Source: an uncultured Modestobacter sp. (GTDB lineage: Bacteria > Actinomycetota > Actinomycetes > Mycobacteriales > Geodermatophilaceae). From it: a stretch of 64,000 nt of DNA. How positions within the stretch are numbered: position 1 is the first letter of the stretch; every line of letters starts with the position of its first letter. Shown here piece after piece: positions 37,263 to 48,741 of the stretch. The translations under genes and the position numbers were made by a program. The stretch is from NCBI RefSeq assembly GCF_947486615.1, contig NZ_CANKUD010000011.1, positions 62,001 to 126,000 on the forward strand. The letters run 5' to 3'. The notes below the pieces were generated by a model. The model had not been told where the DNA came from, did not search any database, and saw nothing but the letters and a program-made list of their open reading frames with translations.

Positions 37263-38162
37263 TCACCGCTGGCGGGGGTCCAGCGCGTCCCGCAGGACGT
37301 CGCCGAGGGTGATCAGGCAGAAGACGGTCACGGCCAGGAAGACGCTGGGGAACAGCAGCATGTGCGGGGCGTTCTGCAGCTGCGCCTGCGCGTTGGACAG
37401 CTGCAGCCCCCAGGAGATCGCCGGCGAGCGCAGGCCGAGGCCCAGGAACGTCAGCGTCGACTCCGCGACGATCACCTGGCCGACGGTGATGGTGGCGATC
37501 GCCAGCACCGGGCCGATGGCGTTGGGCAGCACGTGCCGGCTCACCACCCGCCAGGTGCCGAATCCCATGGCCCGGGCGGCCTGCACGAACTCGGCGTCCC
37601 GGACCGAGCGCACGGAGCTGCGCACCAGCCGGGCCATCGCCGGCCAGACGAACAGTGCCAGCGCCAGCGAGACCGACAGCACCGACCGCTCACCGAAGCT
37701 GTTGAGCACCACGATCGCGCCCAGCAGGAACGGGAAGCCGAGGAAGACGTCGGTCACCCGGGACACCACGCGGTCGGCGAGGCCGCCGCGCAGGCCGGCC
37801 AGCGTGCCGAGCAGCACCGCGAGGGCGAAGGCGATCAGCGTGCAGGTGAGGCCGACGGTCAGCGAGGCGCGCGTGCCGTGGACCACGTTGGCGTAGACGT
37901 CGCAGCCCTGCCGGTCGAAGCCGAACGGGTGGCCGGCGACGGGCCCGTCGGCGCTGGAGGACAGGTCGCACACCCGCGGGTCGCCGTTGCCGAACCAGCC
38001 GGCCACCCAGCCGGGGGCGACGGTCAGCACGGTCAGGACGACGATCCCGGCCACCGGCACCCAGAACAGCGCCCGCCGGCGCAGGCCGGGCCAGACCCCC
38101 CGGCGCGGCAGGGCACCGGCGTCGGTGGGGTCGAGGTCCGCGGTCACGGCCACGCCGGTCAC
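37263..38162 (-). CDS. Peptide ABC transporter permease (DppC type)
   Basis: This 299-residue permease has an N-terminal hydrophobic segment, a periplasmic-type loop with HPFGFDRQGCDVYA, and the binding-protein-dependent transport core: LGTLAGLRGGLAD, FLGFPFLLGAIV, then RAMGFGTWRVVSRHVLPNAIGPVL (EAA loop). Its length suits a DppC/OppC subunit. The GTG overlaps the DppB stop. It pairs with DppB to form the channel. Confidence 0.94.
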   Translation of the reverse strand: MTGVAVTADLDPTDAGALPRRGVWPGLRRRALFWVPVAGIVVLTVLTVAPGWVAGWFGNGDPRVCDLSSSADGPVAGHPFGFDRQGCDVYANVVHGTRASLTVGLTCTLIAFALAVLLGTLAGLRGGLADRVVSRVTDVFLGFPFLLGAIVVLNSFGERSVLSVSLALALFVWPAMARLVRSSVRSVRDAEFVQAARAMGFGTWRVVSRHVLPNAIGPVLAIATITVGQVIVAESTLTFLGLGLRSPAISWGLQLSNAQAQLQNAPHMLLFPSVFLAVTVFCLITLGDVLRDALDPRQR

Positions 38163-39097
38163 GAGCGGGCCTCCTCTCTCCGGATGCGTGGGTCGAGGGC
38201 GGAGTTGACGAGGTCGACCACCAGGCTGCTGACCAGGAACAGCAGGATCAGCGCGGTCGAGACGCCGACCACGGTGGGGCCCTCGTGCGACCGGATGGCC
38301 CCGAACAGCAGCTGGCCGACGCCGGGGAGGTTGAAGATGCCCTCCACCACGATCGTGCCGCCGAGCAGGAAGCCCAGGTCCATGCCCAGGAAGGTGATGA
38401 CCGGGATCAGCGAGTTGCGCATGACGTGCACCCCGACCACGCGCGTACGGGTCAGCCCCTTGGCGTCCAGGGTGCGCACGAAGTCGGCCTGCAGGACGTC
38501 GACCAGGCTGCCGCGCATCAACCGGGCCAGCGCGGCCAGGCTGTAGACGGCGATCACCGAGGCAGGCAGCAGGTAGGCCAGCGGCCAGCCCTCGGAGTCG
38601 CCGGCGATCGGCAGCAGGTCCCACCGGACGCCGAGGAACAGCTGCCCGACGATCGCCAGCACGAACACCGGGATCGACGTCGCGACGATCGTGAGGGTGA
38701 GCACCGAGCGGTCGATCCAGGTGCCGCGGCGCAGGCCGGCCAGGATGCCCAGGCCGACGCCGACGACGATCTCGATCAGCCACGCGGTGAGGGCCAGCGT
38801 GATGGTGGTCGGCCAGCGGGTGGCCATCCGCTCGGTCACCGACCGCCCGTCGAAGTCGGTGCCCAGGTCGCCCTGGAAGAGCCCGCCGAGGTAGCGCAGG
38901 TACTGCTGCCACAGCGGCTCGTCCAGGTGGAACCGGTCGCGCAGCTCGTTGACCACGGCGGGTGAGAGCGGTCGGTCCCCGCCGAGCGCCCGGATCGGGT
39001 CGCCGGGGAGCGCGTAGACCATCGCGTAGATCGCGAAGGTGACCCCGAGGAAGACCAGGACCAGCTCCACCAGCCGGCGGGTCAGGAAGCGGGTCAC
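38159..39097 (-). CDS. Peptide ABC transporter permease (DppB type)
   Basis: This 312-residue membrane permease begins with a hydrophobic helix (VELVLVFLGVTFAIY), then has ALPGDPIRALGGDRPLS and a long second half with the EAA loop RTLDAKGLTRTRVVGVHVMRNSL and FLGMDLGFLLGGTIVVE. It forms the translocation pore with DppC. The GTG start overlaps the M14 peptidase stop (GTGA), placing the peptidase directly in the transporter transcript. Confidence 0.94.
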   Translation of the reverse strand: MTRFLTRRLVELVLVFLGVTFAIYAMVYALPGDPIRALGGDRPLSPAVVNELRDRFHLDEPLWQQYLRYLGGLFQGDLGTDFDGRSVTERMATRWPTTITLALTAWLIEIVVGVGLGILAGLRRGTWIDRSVLTLTIVATSIPVFVLAIVGQLFLGVRWDLLPIAGDSEGWPLAYLLPASVIAVYSLAALARLMRGSLVDVLQADFVRTLDAKGLTRTRVVGVHVMRNSLIPVITFLGMDLGFLLGGTIVVEGIFNLPGVGQLLFGAIRSHEGPTVVGVSTALILLFLVSSLVVDLVNSALDPRIRREEARS

Positions 39098-40491
39098 CCC
39101 GGCCGCCCCGCGGCGAGCAGGCCGGCGGTGGCCAGCACGGCGCCGTACTGCACGCCGACCAGCGTGGCGATCGGCAGCAGCTGCGTGCCGGTGAGCTCGG
39201 CGGCCTGCTGCTGCCACTCCTCGTAGAGCCGCGAGGCCTCCTCGTGCAGCGTGCGCAGCGGGGCCGCAGCCGTGCCGGCGACCACCTCGGCGGCCAGCGC
39301 CCGCACCAGCATGCCGCCGTACCGCAGCCGGAAGCAGCGCACGTGGTCCGCGGCGCTGAACACTTCGGCGACGGTGGCCGGGCGGTCGTGCCCGGGCTGC
39401 TCGGCCCGGGCCCGCTGTTCCTGGGCGATCTGGCCGAGCATCGGCACGAACGCCCGGGAACCGCGCAGGAACGGGGTCTCCACGTGCAGCAGCGGCTCGG
39501 CCCGGGCCAGCAGGTCGCTGAGCACCGCCCCGGTCTCGGCCAGGCCGGCCGCCTTCTCCAGCAGGACGTCGGCGTAGGTCCGCCCGCTCGCGCTGGTGTC
39601 GTCGGAGTCCGGGTGGGACCAGTACGGCAGCTCGGCGACGAGGCAGAGGGTGCCGTGCCGGCGGGCGTACTCGCTGGAGGACGAGCCACCGATCAGCCCG
39701 GCGGGGTCCAGCCCGAGCGCGGCCAGCTGGTCGTAGACCTCCGTCATCGGCTGCATGCCGAAGACCGCCGTGCCGAGCACCGGGGCGAACGGGTCCTCGG
39801 GCTCCCCCTTCTCCAGCGGCAGGCCGAGCCGCTCGGGGAGCGCATGCAGCGCCTCGACCAGGCCGGGCAGCGCCCGGGAGACGTAGTAGTAGACGCCGCC
39901 CAGCTCGCCGTTGTGCAGGCTGGTGTACAGCTGCGGGCGCACCTCGTCGATGAGCCGCATCAGCGCGAGCGTCTCGGGCATCACCTGGTCGAAGTAGGCG
40001 TCCCGGTACGCGAACGGAAACGACCACTCGACCTGCTCGTCGGGCGCGGGCCGGTAGAAGTGCCGGGCGTAGTGGCCCCGGTCGAACGGCCCGTCGAACC
40101 AGCCCTCGTTCAGCCGCATGCCGTCGGGGTCGATGCAGGGGACGACGTGCCAGGTCGCCCCCATCGATTCCCGCAGCGCGTCGTCCCGGCAGAGCTCACC
40201 GACCAGGTGCAGGGCGGTGTGGCTGCCGATCGGCTCGTTGGGGTGCACACCGGCGACCACCAGGTGCTGGGCCGGGCCGTCGCCCACCGACCAGCAGTGC
40301 AGCGGCTCGCCCAGCCGCGAGGTGCCGATCCGGCGGTGCCGGAGCAGCTCGGGGTGGGCCGCGCCCAGCGCCGCGAAGGAGGCGTTGAGGGCGTCGACCG
40401 AGGGGAAGCGGGTCAGCGGGGGCACCCGCCCGGCCCGGTCGAGGACGTCCTCGACCGAGCCGGGCGCGTGCGCTGCGGGGGTGGCGGTCAT
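39094..40491 (-). CDS. M14-family zinc carboxypeptidase
   Basis: This 465-residue protein has the M14 zinc motif HPNEPIGS (His and Glu ligands, near residue 83) and a candidate second His in SLHNGELGG. It has no signal peptide, so it acts inside the cell. The remainder is a large helical C-terminal half without a clear known domain. M14 enzymes remove C-terminal residues or acyl groups from peptides. Placement between the binding protein and DppB suggests it processes the transported peptide. Confidence 0.88.
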   Translation of the reverse strand: MTATPAAHAPGSVEDVLDRAGRVPPLTRFPSVDALNASFAALGAAHPELLRHRRIGTSRLGEPLHCWSVGDGPAQHLVVAGVHPNEPIGSHTALHLVGELCRDDALRESMGATWHVVPCIDPDGMRLNEGWFDGPFDRGHYARHFYRPAPDEQVEWSFPFAYRDAYFDQVMPETLALMRLIDEVRPQLYTSLHNGELGGVYYYVSRALPGLVEALHALPERLGLPLEKGEPEDPFAPVLGTAVFGMQPMTEVYDQLAALGLDPAGLIGGSSSSEYARRHGTLCLVAELPYWSHPDSDDTSASGRTYADVLLEKAAGLAETGAVLSDLLARAEPLLHVETPFLRGSRAFVPMLGQIAQEQRARAEQPGHDRPATVAEVFSAADHVRCFRLRYGGMLVRALAAEVVAGTAAAPLRTLHEEASRLYEEWQQQAAELTGTQLLPIATLVGVQYGAVLATAGLLAAGRPG

Positions 40492-40522
40492 CGCCGTCCC
40501 GCGGTCGTGCCGGCCGGCCCGG

Positions 40523-42124
40523 TCACTCGTCCTCCGCCAGCACGATCTGGGACAGGATCGGCGACCCGACCGCCGCGGGCAGGTCGGCGATCGCCTCCGA
40601 GGTGACGAAGTTGTAAGTCTCGAAGAAGGTCGGCACCGCCGGGAAGTCGGCCATGATCAGCTCCTGGGCGGCGACGTAGCCCTCGATCGCGGCGTCCGGG
40701 TCGACGGTGGCGTCGGCGGCCGCGATCTGGTCGATGACCTCCTGGTCGGTGTAGGGGACGCACCCCACGCAGCCGCCGGTCGGGGTGAAGAAGGTGCGCA
40801 GCGTGTTCTGCTGGCTGGGGTAGAGCGCGCCCCACCGGGAGAAGAACGGCCCGGTCATCTCACCGTTCGTGCGGGCCTCGGCGAACTCGGCCCAGTCGGT
40901 GCTGGGCTTGGTCACGACGTCGGCGATGCCGAGGTTCTGCCGCAGCTGGTTGGCGTAGGCCTCGTAGAGGGCGTCCAGCCCGGCGCCGCCGGGGTAGACG
41001 ATCTCCATCGTGCCCTCGAAGCCGCCGGCCTCGGTGAGCAGCTCCTTCGCCGCGTCGGGGTCGTACTCGCAGAGCTCACCGCACAGCCCCACCGGGGTGC
41101 CCTGCTCGGCGGACGGCGTGAAGGCGGTGGCCGGCTCGTACAGCCCGCCGTAGATCACCTCGTTCACCGCGTCCCGGTCGATGGCCATCGAGATCGCCTG
41201 GCGCACCCGGACGTCGGCGTAGCGCTCGTCGTACAGCGGCAGCCCGAGGAAGGAGATGCCGGGGGCGTCGAAGCTGTACACCCGGTCACCGAAGTCCCCG
41301 GCGGCCGAGGTCATCTTGTCCGCGGTGAGGAACATCAGGTCCGTGTCGCCGGCCTGCACGTCGGTGTAGGCGGTGTTCATGTCCGCGTAGGGCTTGAACA
41401 CGATCTCGTCGACGGTCGGCGCCTCGCCGGGGTAGTCCGCCCAGGCGGTGACGGTGATCGGCTCGTCGTCCTCCCAGGTCCCCTCCATCCGGAAGGGGCC
41501 GTTGCCGACCGGCGCCCGGTCGAAGGCCTCCAGGTCGTCGTAGGCCACGCTGGGCAGCGGGTAGAAGCCGGTCTGGGCCTGGCTCAGCTGCAGCGGGAAC
41601 TGCCCGTCGGGGGCCGAGAGGGTGACGGTGAAGGTCCGGTCGTCGACGACGGCCAGACCCGACATCTCCTCGGTGGTGGGCTCCCCCTCAGCGGGGTTGA
41701 GGTCGGCGTAGCCGGCGATGTTGGCCAGCTGGCCGTTGTTCTCCCAGGCGTTGGGGGCGTAGGCGACGGTGTTCCAGGCCCGCACGTAGCTCTCGGCGGT
41801 GACCGGCTCGCCGTCGTGGAAGGTCCAGCCGTCGGCCAGCGTGATCGTCCAGGTGACCGCGTCGTCGGACTCCACCGACTCGGCGACGACCATCTGCAGC
41901 TCACCGTCGGAGTCGATCGAGGTCAGGGGCGAGAACAGCGCCATGGTCTGGTCGAAGGCCACCGTCTGGCGCCCGGGGTTGAGGTGGTCGGGCTCGCCCT
42001 CGGCGATCGAGACCGAACGCGTGCCGTCCTCGGCGCTGGCGTCGTCGCTGCCGGAGCAGCCGCTCAGCGTGACCACCAGGGCCAGCACCCCGATGGCTGC
42101 TGCCCGTCCGTTGTGAACTCCCAT
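40523..42124 (-). CDS. ABC transporter peptide-binding lipoprotein (DppA/OppA family)
   Basis: This 533-residue solute-binding protein starts with a signal peptide and lipobox LSGC (about residue 26), then shows the SBP5 family blocks [32 protein letters not shown] and [29 protein letters not shown] box precedes the ATG. Its ligand is unknown. A 9-bp palindrome (42247-42255) in an AT-richer patch about 120 bp upstream might be a regulator site. It is the first gene of the leftward operon. Confidence 0.93.
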   Translation of the reverse strand: MGVHNGRAAAIGVLALVVTLSGCSGSDDASAEDGTRSVSIAEGEPDHLNPGRQTVAFDQTMALFSPLTSIDSDGELQMVVAESVESDDAVTWTITLADGWTFHDGEPVTAESYVRAWNTVAYAPNAWENNGQLANIAGYADLNPAEGEPTTEEMSGLAVVDDRTFTVTLSAPDGQFPLQLSQAQTGFYPLPSVAYDDLEAFDRAPVGNGPFRMEGTWEDDEPITVTAWADYPGEAPTVDEIVFKPYADMNTAYTDVQAGDTDLMFLTADKMTSAAGDFGDRVYSFDAPGISFLGLPLYDERYADVRVRQAISMAIDRDAVNEVIYGGLYEPATAFTPSAEQGTPVGLCGELCEYDPDAAKELLTEAGGFEGTMEIVYPGGAGLDALYEAYANQLRQNLGIADVVTKPSTDWAEFAEARTNGEMTGPFFSRWGALYPSQQNTLRTFFTPTGGCVGCVPYTDQEVIDQIAAADATVDPDAAIEGYVAAQELIMADFPAVPTFFETYNFVTSEAIADLPAAVGSPILSQIVLAEDE

Positions 42125-42319
42125 GGCTCCTCCAGTGCTGGGGGCCGGTGGCCGCAACGCGACCTGACCGCTGTGTGGACGACACCGTGGCAGCGGGTGA
42201 ACGGCAGGGGAAGAGGTCGGTGCACGGAGTTTCAGAAGGACATGAACGTTTAACGACGCCGACACAGCTCCCCGGCTGCCGCCCGGCCGACGTCCCGGGC
42301 GGTGTGCTGAGGTGGAGGG

Positions 42320-42970
42320 GTGCAGCCGTGGTCCCTCGTCGTCCCGGCGAAGCTGCTGTCGACGGCGAAGAGCCGGCTGACGCCGCTGACCTCGACCCTC
42401 CCCGGCGACCGGCGGTCGGGGCACGACCTGCTGGTGCTCGACCTGCTCGCCGACACCCTCGCCGCCGCGCTGGCGAGCCCCGCCGTCGGCCGGCTGCTGG
42501 TGGTCACCGACGAGCCACGGGCCATCGCGCTGGCCACCGAGTTGGGCGCCGGCACCGTCGCCGACGAGCCGGGCAGCGGCCTCAACGCCGCACTGGCCCA
42601 CGGTGCCGCGCACGCCCGGGCGGACGGCGCCGGCCCGGTCGCCGCCCTCGCCTCGGACCTGCCGGCGCTGCAGCCGGCCGAGCTGACCGCGGCGCTGACC
42701 GCGGCGGGCGGCCACCCGCGCAGCCTCGTCGCCGACGCCGCGGGCACCGGCACGACGCTGCTGGCCGTCCGCGACGGCGACCTGGCCCCACGGTTCGGTC
42801 CCGGGTCCGCCGCCGCCCACGCCGCCGGCGGGGCGGTTCCGCTGGACGGCGACTGGCCCGGACTGCGGCAGGACGTGGACACCCCCGCCGACCTGCAGAC
42901 CGCCCGCCGGATCGGCGTCGGGCCACGCACGGCCGGATTCCTCTCGGCCACCCGGTGGTCATCTGGGTGA
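42320..42970 (+). CDS. fbiD: Phosphoenolpyruvate or phospholactate guanylyltransferase (FbiD/CofC)
   Basis: This 216-residue nucleotidyltransferase is of the CofC/FbiD family. The N-terminal [25 protein letters not shown] and [10 protein letters not shown] match. In mycobacteria FbiD uses phosphoenolpyruvate to make dehydro-F420 precursors and sits directly before ppk1, as here. Actinobacterial members are probably better named FbiD than CofC. The GTG start has a GGAGGG-like box close upstream. This gene restarts the mycobacterial gene order after the peptide operon. Confidence 0.87.
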   Translation: MQPWSLVVPAKLLSTAKSRLTPLTSTLPGDRRSGHDLLVLDLLADTLAAALASPAVGRLLVVTDEPRAIALATELGAGTVADEPGSGLNAALAHGAAHARADGAGPVAALASDLPALQPAELTAALTAAGGHPRSLVADAAGTGTTLLAVRDGDLAPRFGPGSAAAHAAGGAVPLDGDWPGLRQDVDTPADLQTARRIGVGPRTAGFLSATRWSSG

Positions 42971-42984
42971 GGCAGGATCGACCC

Positions 42985-45060
42985 GTGCCCGCCGCCTCCA
43001 CGCCGCTGCCCGCCGACCGCTTCCTGAACCGCGAGCTGTCCTGGCTGGACTTCAACGCCCGGGTGCTGGAACTGGCCGAGGACGACGCCCTGCCGCTGCT
43101 CGAGCGGGTCAAGTTCCTGTCGATCTTCGCCAGCAACCTGGACGAGTTCTTCATGGTCCGCATCGCCGGCCTCAAGCGCCGGCAGAGCACCGGGCTCACC
43201 GTCCGCTCCCCCGACGGCCTCACCATCCGCGAGCAGCTCGCCCGCGTCACCGAGCGCACCCAGAGCCTCGTGCACCGGCACGCCAGCGTCTTCGACAAGG
43301 ACGTGATGCCGCGGCTGGAGGAGCAGGGCATCCGGATCGTGCACTGGTCGGACCTGGACGACGCCGATGCGATGCGGCTGCGGGAGTACTTCCGCGACCA
43401 GGTGTTCCCGGTGCTGACCCCGCTGGCGGTCGACCCGGCGCACCCGTTCCCCTACATCAGCGGGCTGTCGCTGAACCTCGCCGTCTCGGTGCGCGACCCC
43501 GACACCGGCGCCCCGCGGTTCGCCCGGGTGAAGGTGCCCAACAACGTGCCGCGGTTCATCTCCGTGGCCACCGCGACCGCCCAGGGGAAGGAGGCGGAGT
43601 CGGTCTTCCTGCCGCTGGAGGACCTGATCGCGGCACACTTGACCTCGCTCTTCCCCGGCCTCGACGTGCTGGACCACCACCTGTTCCGGGTCACCCGCAA
43701 CGCCGACCTGGAGGTGGAGGAGGACCGCGACGAGGACCTGCTGCAGGCCCTGGAGCGCGAGCTGGCCCGGCGCCGGTTCGGTCCGGCCGTGCGGCTGGAG
43801 GTCACCGAGACGATGGACCCGCAGATCCTCGACGTCCTGGTGCACGAGCTGGAGATCAGCCCGGCCGACGTCGTCTCGGTGCCCGGGCTGCTCGACCTCG
43901 GCTCGCTGATGGCCCTCTACGACCTGGACCGGCCCGAGCTCAAGGACGACCCGTTCGTGCCGGCCACCCACCCACGGCTCAGCGAGGGCGAGACGCCCAA
44001 GAGCGTGTTCGCCACCCTGCGCGAGGGCGACGTGCTGGTGCACCACCCCTACGACTCGTTCGCCACCAGCGTGCAGCGGTTCATCGAGCAGGCCGCCGCG
44101 GACCCGGACGTGCTGGCGATCAAGCAGACGCTCTACCGCACCTCGGGTGACTCCCCCATCGTCTCGGCGCTGATCGAGGCGGCCCAGGCGGGCAAGCAGG
44201 TCGTCGTCCTGGTGGAGATCAAGGCCCGGTTCGACGAGGAGGCCAACATCAGCTGGGCCCGGTCGCTGGAGCGGGCCGGCTGCCACGTGGTCTACGGGCT
44301 GGTGGGGCTGAAGACGCACTGCAAGACGGCGCTGGTGGTGCGGATGGAGAACGGGGTGATCCGCCGCTACTGCCACATCGGCACCGGCAACTACAACCCC
44401 AAGACCGCCCGGATCTACGAGGACCTGGGCATCCTCACCGCCGACCCGCGGGTGGGCGCCGACCTCACCGACCTGTTCAACACCCTGACCGGGTACTCGC
44501 GGCAGACCACCTACCGGTCGCTGATGGTGGCCCCGCACGGGATCCGCACCGGCCTGGTGGAGAAGATCCGCCGGGAGGCCCGGAACGCCGCCGAGGGCAA
44601 GCCGGCCGGCATCCGGATAAAGATCAACTCGCTGGTGGACGAGCAGATCATCGATGCGCTCTACGAGGCGTCGCTGGCGGGTGTGCCGGTGGAGCTGGTG
44701 ATCCGGGGCATCTGCGCGCTGCGCCCGGGCGTGCCGGGGCTGAGCGAGAACATCCGGGTCCGCTCGATCGTCGGCCGGTTCCTGGAGCACTCGCGGGTGG
44801 TCAACTTCGCCAACGCCGGTCAACCGGAGTGGTGGCTGGGCAGCGCAGACCTCATGCACCGCAACCTCGACCGCCGGGTGGAGGTGCTGCTGCGGGTCAA
44901 CGACCCGGCCGCCGCCCGGCAGCTGGAGCGCATCTTCGACGCCGCACTCGCCCCCGACGTGCGCAGCTGGCAGCTGGCCGGCGACGCCAGCTGGACGCGC
45001 ACCGGGGACCGGGACTCCCAGGCCGACCTGCTCGCGATGCGGGGTGAGAACGCTGGCTGA
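42985..45060 (+). CDS. ppk1: Polyphosphate kinase
   Basis: This 691-residue enzyme makes inorganic polyphosphate from ATP. The sequence is rich in PPK1 landmarks: [59 protein letters not shown] and [12 protein letters not shown], where the His is the phosphorylated residue, plus the later [14 protein letters not shown] chose the GTG at 42985 because of an AGGCAGGA box; an alternative GTG at 42967 overlaps the fbiD stop. It precedes and overlaps mutT1. Confidence 0.97.
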   Translation: MPAASTPLPADRFLNRELSWLDFNARVLELAEDDALPLLERVKFLSIFASNLDEFFMVRIAGLKRRQSTGLTVRSPDGLTIREQLARVTERTQSLVHRHASVFDKDVMPRLEEQGIRIVHWSDLDDADAMRLREYFRDQVFPVLTPLAVDPAHPFPYISGLSLNLAVSVRDPDTGAPRFARVKVPNNVPRFISVATATAQGKEAESVFLPLEDLIAAHLTSLFPGLDVLDHHLFRVTRNADLEVEEDRDEDLLQALERELARRRFGPAVRLEVTETMDPQILDVLVHELEISPADVVSVPGLLDLGSLMALYDLDRPELKDDPFVPATHPRLSEGETPKSVFATLREGDVLVHHPYDSFATSVQRFIEQAAADPDVLAIKQTLYRTSGDSPIVSALIEAAQAGKQVVVLVEIKARFDEEANISWARSLERAGCHVVYGLVGLKTHCKTALVVRMENGVIRRYCHIGTGNYNPKTARIYEDLGILTADPRVGADLTDLFNTLTGYSRQTTYRSLMVAPHGIRTGLVEKIRREARNAAEGKPAGIRIKINSLVDEQIIDALYEASLAGVPVELVIRGICALRPGVPGLSENIRVRSIVGRFLEHSRVVNFANAGQPEWWLGSADLMHRNLDRRVEVLLRVNDPAAARQLERIFDAALAPDVRSWQLAGDASWTRTGDRDSQADLLAMRGENAG

Positions 45061-46009
45061 CGACGCGCGGGTGGTCGCCGCCGCCGGCGGCGTGGTCTGG
45101 CGCACCGGGGGCATCGGTGCGCTGGAGACCCTGCTGGTGCACCGGCCCAAGTACGACGACTGGTCGCTGCCCAAGGGCAAGCTGGACGCCGGCGAGCACT
45201 CGCTCATGGCCGCGGTGCGCGAGGTCGGCGAGGAGACCGGCCTGCACGTCTCGGTCGGCCGGCGCAGCGTGCAGACCCGCTACGACGTCCGGCACGGCGA
45301 CAAGCGGGTGGACTACTGGCTGATGAAGGCGGTCGGCGGCCGCTTCACCGCCAACGACGAGGTCGACGAGGTGCGCTGGCTGACCGTGCCGGCCGCCCGG
45401 GCGCAGGTCACCCACGACCACGACCGGGCGGTGCTGGACGACCTGGCCCGCACCGACGTCCCCCACGCTCCCCGGGTGCTGCTGGTGCGGCACGCCTCGG
45501 CCGGTGAGCGCGAGGACTTCGACGGCCCGGACGACGAGCGCCCGCTGGACCGCACCGGCCGGGACCAGGCGGCCACCCTGGCCGCCGTCCTGCCGGTGTT
45601 CACCCCGGCCCGGCTGCTGGCGGCGCCCCCGCTGCGCTGCCGGGAGACGGTCGAGCCGCTGTCGGCCGCGCTCGGCATGCCGGTCGACGCCGTGCCGGAG
45701 CTCGGTGAGGAGGGGTTCGACGCCGACCCGCAGGCCGGGGTGGACCTGGTCCGGCGCCTGCTGTCCAGCGAGGACGGCGGCCCCACGGTCATCTGCAGCC
45801 AGGGCGGGGCGATCCCGTCGGTGCTGCTGGCCCTGGGTGTGCGCTGGCCGGGCACCGCCGGTGCGCTGTGGCCGCCGTCGGCCAAGGGCAGCGTCTGGGC
45901 GCTGGGCGGGCGGCCCGGCGCCCTGTCGGCCGACTACTACCGCGACTTCGCCGCCGATCCGGCCGCCCCGGCCGGCGCGCTGGTGCGCAGCAGCGCCGGC
46001 CGGAGCTGA
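45044..46009 (+). CDS. mutT1: NUDIX hydrolase fused to a histidine phosphatase (MutT1 type)
   Basis: This 321-residue two-domain protein has an N-terminal NUDIX domain (box [10 protein letters not shown]...REVGEETGL, about residues 42-70) and a C-terminal RHG histidine phosphatase (LLVRHAS near 148). Mycobacterial MutT1, next to ppk1, has this architecture and hydrolyses 8-oxo-GTP and diadenosine polyphosphates. The start is GTG-like within the ppk1 end (17-bp overlap), so the two are coupled. Downstream the expected hupB is replaced by another gene set. Confidence 0.9.
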   Translation: MRTLADDARVVAAAGGVVWRTGGIGALETLLVHRPKYDDWSLPKGKLDAGEHSLMAAVREVGEETGLHVSVGRRSVQTRYDVRHGDKRVDYWLMKAVGGRFTANDEVDEVRWLTVPAARAQVTHDHDRAVLDDLARTDVPHAPRVLLVRHASAGEREDFDGPDDERPLDRTGRDQAATLAAVLPVFTPARLLAAPPLRCRETVEPLSAALGMPVDAVPELGEEGFDADPQAGVDLVRRLLSSEDGGPTVICSQGGAIPSVLLALGVRWPGTAGALWPPSAKGSVWALGGRPGALSADYYRDFAADPAAPAGALVRSSAGRS

Positions 46010-46036
46010 CCGGCCGCTCCGCCGCGCCCTCCCGGA

Positions 46037-47221
46037 TCACCCTCGTCGTCGCAGCTCCGGCAGCAACGACAGCGCGCTCACCGCCACGATCAACCCCGCG
46101 CCGACCACCACCCCGGTGGAGGCGGCCGTCGCGGCGAGCACGCCCGCTCCCGCGGGGACGAGCACCTGCCCCAGCCGGTGGGCCATCAACCGGATCGACA
46201 GGGCGGTCGCCCGGGCACCCAGCGGCGCGCGCGCGGCCACCACGGCCATCGAGAGCGGCTGCCCGATGCCGAGGGCGAAACCCGCCACGGCGATCGCCAC
46301 CCCAGCCAGCCCGACCGGGTGGCTGAGGGCCAGCCAGCCCAGGGCCAGCGCCGAGACCACCAGGCTGGTGCCCAGCAGTCGCTCCCGGCCCAGCGCATGG
46401 ACCATGCGTCCCAGGCCCAGCCGGGAGACGATCGCCCCCGCCGCCCGCAGGGACAGCAGGGCACCCACCGCCTGCGGCGACCAGCCGCGCTCCTCCCCCA
46501 GCGCCGGCAGGTAGACGGTGAGCAGGTCGGTGGCGGAGAGCACCCCGAGGCTGGTGACCATCGCCGGGCCCACACCCGGGGAGCGCAGGATGCGGCGCAC
46601 CGGCACCACCGGAGGACGGTCGGCGGCCACCGGTGCGCCGCTGGGGCTGCCGCGCAGCAGGGGCACCGCCAGCACGGTGGCCACGGCCACCACGGCTCCA
46701 CCGGTGAGCGCGACGCGGGTGCCGGCCGGCCCACCGGTCCCGGCGAGCACCCCGGCCAGCGCCGGACCGCACAGCTGGCCGGCCGAGACGACCATGGTGA
46801 ACCACCCGTAGGACCGGTCGAGCGAGCTCCCGGTGCCGCCCTGGGCGATCAGCGCCTGCATCCCCACCAGGCCGAGCAGGTGCCCGAGGCCGAGCAGCGC
46901 CAGGGCGGCGAGCAGGGCCGGCACGCCCCCGACCAGGGGCAGCCAGCACGCCGCCACGGCGGTGACCACCGTTCCCACCCCGGCCACCCTGGCGCCCCCG
47001 CCGACGTCGGCCCGCCGCCCGGCCGGCAGGGCCACCAGCACCGGCAGGACGGCGAAGGCCGCACCGACCACCCCCAGCAGGCCCGGGCTCACCCCCAGCT
47101 CCAGGGCCCGGTAGGAGCCCATCGGCCGGGCCAGCCCGACGACCGTGTGCAGGCCCAGCCCGATCAGCAGCAGCACCGCCCACACCCGCCGCCGGGAGGG
47201 GCCCGCCGGCGTGCCGCCCAC
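46037..47221 (-). CDS. Major facilitator superfamily transporter
   Basis: This protein of about 394 residues has 12 predicted transmembrane helices: early GSYRALELGVSPGLLGVVGAA, a loop VALPAGRRADV, and the mid-linker around RPPVVPVRRILR. The substrate is unknown. I chose the GTG at 47221; a CTG at 47233, overlapping the tctA stop, is another possible start. It is the last gene after TctCBA in the same direction, so it may be part of the same uptake/efflux module. Confidence 0.84.
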   Translation of the reverse strand: MGGTPAGPSRRRVWAVLLLIGLGLHTVVGLARPMGSYRALELGVSPGLLGVVGAAFAVLPVLVALPAGRRADVGGGARVAGVGTVVTAVAACWLPLVGGVPALLAALALLGLGHLLGLVGMQALIAQGGTGSSLDRSYGWFTMVVSAGQLCGPALAGVLAGTGGPAGTRVALTGGAVVAVATVLAVPLLRGSPSGAPVAADRPPVVPVRRILRSPGVGPAMVTSLGVLSATDLLTVYLPALGEERGWSPQAVGALLSLRAAGAIVSRLGLGRMVHALGRERLLGTSLVVSALALGWLALSHPVGLAGVAIAVAGFALGIGQPLSMAVVAARAPLGARATALSIRLMAHRLGQVLVPAGAGVLAATAASTGVVVGAGLIVAVSALSLLPELRRRG

Positions 47222-47229
47222 CGCCGGGG

Positions 47230-48741
47230 TCAGCCGACCCGGTCGCGACTGCGAGTGGCCTTGTTCGACGCCGCGATCCGGGCCAGCGGCGGCAGCACGA
47301 TCGCCGCGACCGCCACCACCAGCAGCGCGATGCACAGCGGGGTGGACCACAGCACCGAGACATCGCCCTGGGAGATGGCCAGCGAACGGCGCAGCTGTTC
47401 CTCGGCCAGCGGACCGAGGATCAGTCCCACCACCGCCGGTGCGACCGGCACGTCGGCCGCCCGCAGCAGGAAGCCCAGCGCACCGACCGCGTACAGCACC
47501 ATCAGGTCGACGGTGCTGCCGCCGATCGCGTAGGTGCCCAGCGTCGCGAACACCGCGATCCCCGCGTACAGGTAGTACGGCGGGATCTGCAGCAGCCGGA
47601 CCCAGATGCCCACCAGCGGCAGGTTCAGCACCAGCAGCATCACGTTGCCGATGTAGAGGCTGGCGATGAGGGTCCAGACCAACGCGTTGTTCGAGCTGAA
47701 CAGCAACGGGCCGGGCTGGATGCCGTAGTTCTGGAACCCGGCCAGGATGACCGCCGCGGTCGCCGAGGTCGGCAGGCCGAGCGCCAGCAGTGGCACCAGC
47801 ACGCCGGCCGCGGCGGCGTTGTTCGCCGCTTCCGGCCCCGCGACGCCCTCGATGGCGCCGTGGCCGAACTCCTCGGGGTGCTTGCTCAGCCGCTTCTCCG
47901 CGCTGTAGCTGAGGAAGGTCGGGATCTCCGCCCCACCGGCCGGCAGTGCGCCGATCGGGAAGCCGAGCGCCGTGCCGCGCAGCCAGGGGCGCCAGCTCCG
48001 CCGGAAGTCGCTCCGGGACAGCCACCGGGAGCCGGCCGCGGGCGTGACGGTGCTCCGCCGCTCGCCACTGGCGAGCACCGTGATCGCCTCGCCGACCGCG
48101 AAGAGCCCCACCACCACGATCACCACGTCGACGCCGTCGAGCAGCTGCGGCACGCCGAGGGTGAGCCTGGCCTGGCCCGACTGCACGTCGATGCCGATCA
48201 GCCCGATCGTGACGCCGATGACCAGGCCGACCAGCCCGCGCAGGACCGAGGAGCCGAGCACCGCCGCGACGGTGGTGAACGCCACGACCATCAGGGCGAA
48301 GTACTCCGGTGGCCCGAAGCTCAGCGCCAGGTCGACCATGAACGGCGCGACGAAGGACAGCCCGATCGTGGCGATGGTGCCGGCGACGAACGAGCCGATC
48401 GCCGCGGTCGCCAGGGCCGCGGCGCCCCGGCCCGACCGGGCCATCTTGTTGCCCTCCAGCGCGGAGATGATCGACGCGCTCTCCCCCGGGGTGTTCAACA
48501 GGATCGACGTGGTCGACCCGCCGTACATGCCGCCGTAGTAGATGCCGGCGAACATGATCAGCGAGCTGGTGGCCTCCAGCTTGAAGGTCAGCGGCAGCAG
48601 CAGCGCGACGGTCAGCGCCGGGCCGATGCCCGGCAGCACCCCGACGGCCGTGCCCAGGGTGACCCCGATGAGCGCCCAGAGCAGGTTCTCCGGGCTGACC
48701 GCGGCCCCGAACCCGCCGATCAGGTCGGCGAAGCCGTCCAT
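47230..48741 (-). CDS. tctA: Tripartite tricarboxylate transporter large permease TctA
   Basis: This 503-residue integral membrane protein has the TctA motifs [40 protein letters not shown] and, later, [21 protein letters not shown]. It forms the channel of the tripartite tricarboxylate transporter with TctB and TctC, driven by an ion gradient. The ATG at 48741 overlaps the tctB stop by one base. The substrate is probably a tricarboxylate such as citrate or tricarballylate. Confidence 0.95.
   Translation of the reverse strand: MDGFADLIGGFGAAVSPENLLWALIGVTLGTAVGVLPGIGPALTVALLLPLTFKLEATSSLIMFAGIYYGGMYGGSTTSILLNTPGESASIISALEGNKMARSGRGAAALATAAIGSFVAGTIATIGLSFVAPFMVDLALSFGPPEYFALMVVAFTTVAAVLGSSVLRGLVGLVIGVTIGLIGIDVQSGQARLTLGVPQLLDGVDVVIVVVGLFAVGEAITVLASGERRSTVTPAAGSRWLSRSDFRRSWRPWLRGTALGFPIGALPAGGAEIPTFLSYSAEKRLSKHPEEFGHGAIEGVAGPEAANNAAAAGVLVPLLALGLPTSATAAVILAGFQNYGIQPGPLLFSSNNALVWTLIASLYIGNVMLLVLNLPLVGIWVRLLQIPPYYLYAGIAVFATLGTYAIGGSTVDLMVLYAVGALGFLLRAADVPVAPAVVGLILGPLAEEQLRRSLAISQGDVSVLWSTPLCIALLVVAVAAIVLPPLARIAASNKATRSRDRVG

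Noticed and set aside
42250-45207. A 985-codon leftward open frame opposite ppk1
   Set aside because: It mirrors the strongly conserved ppk1 coding sequence and has no recognisable domain.
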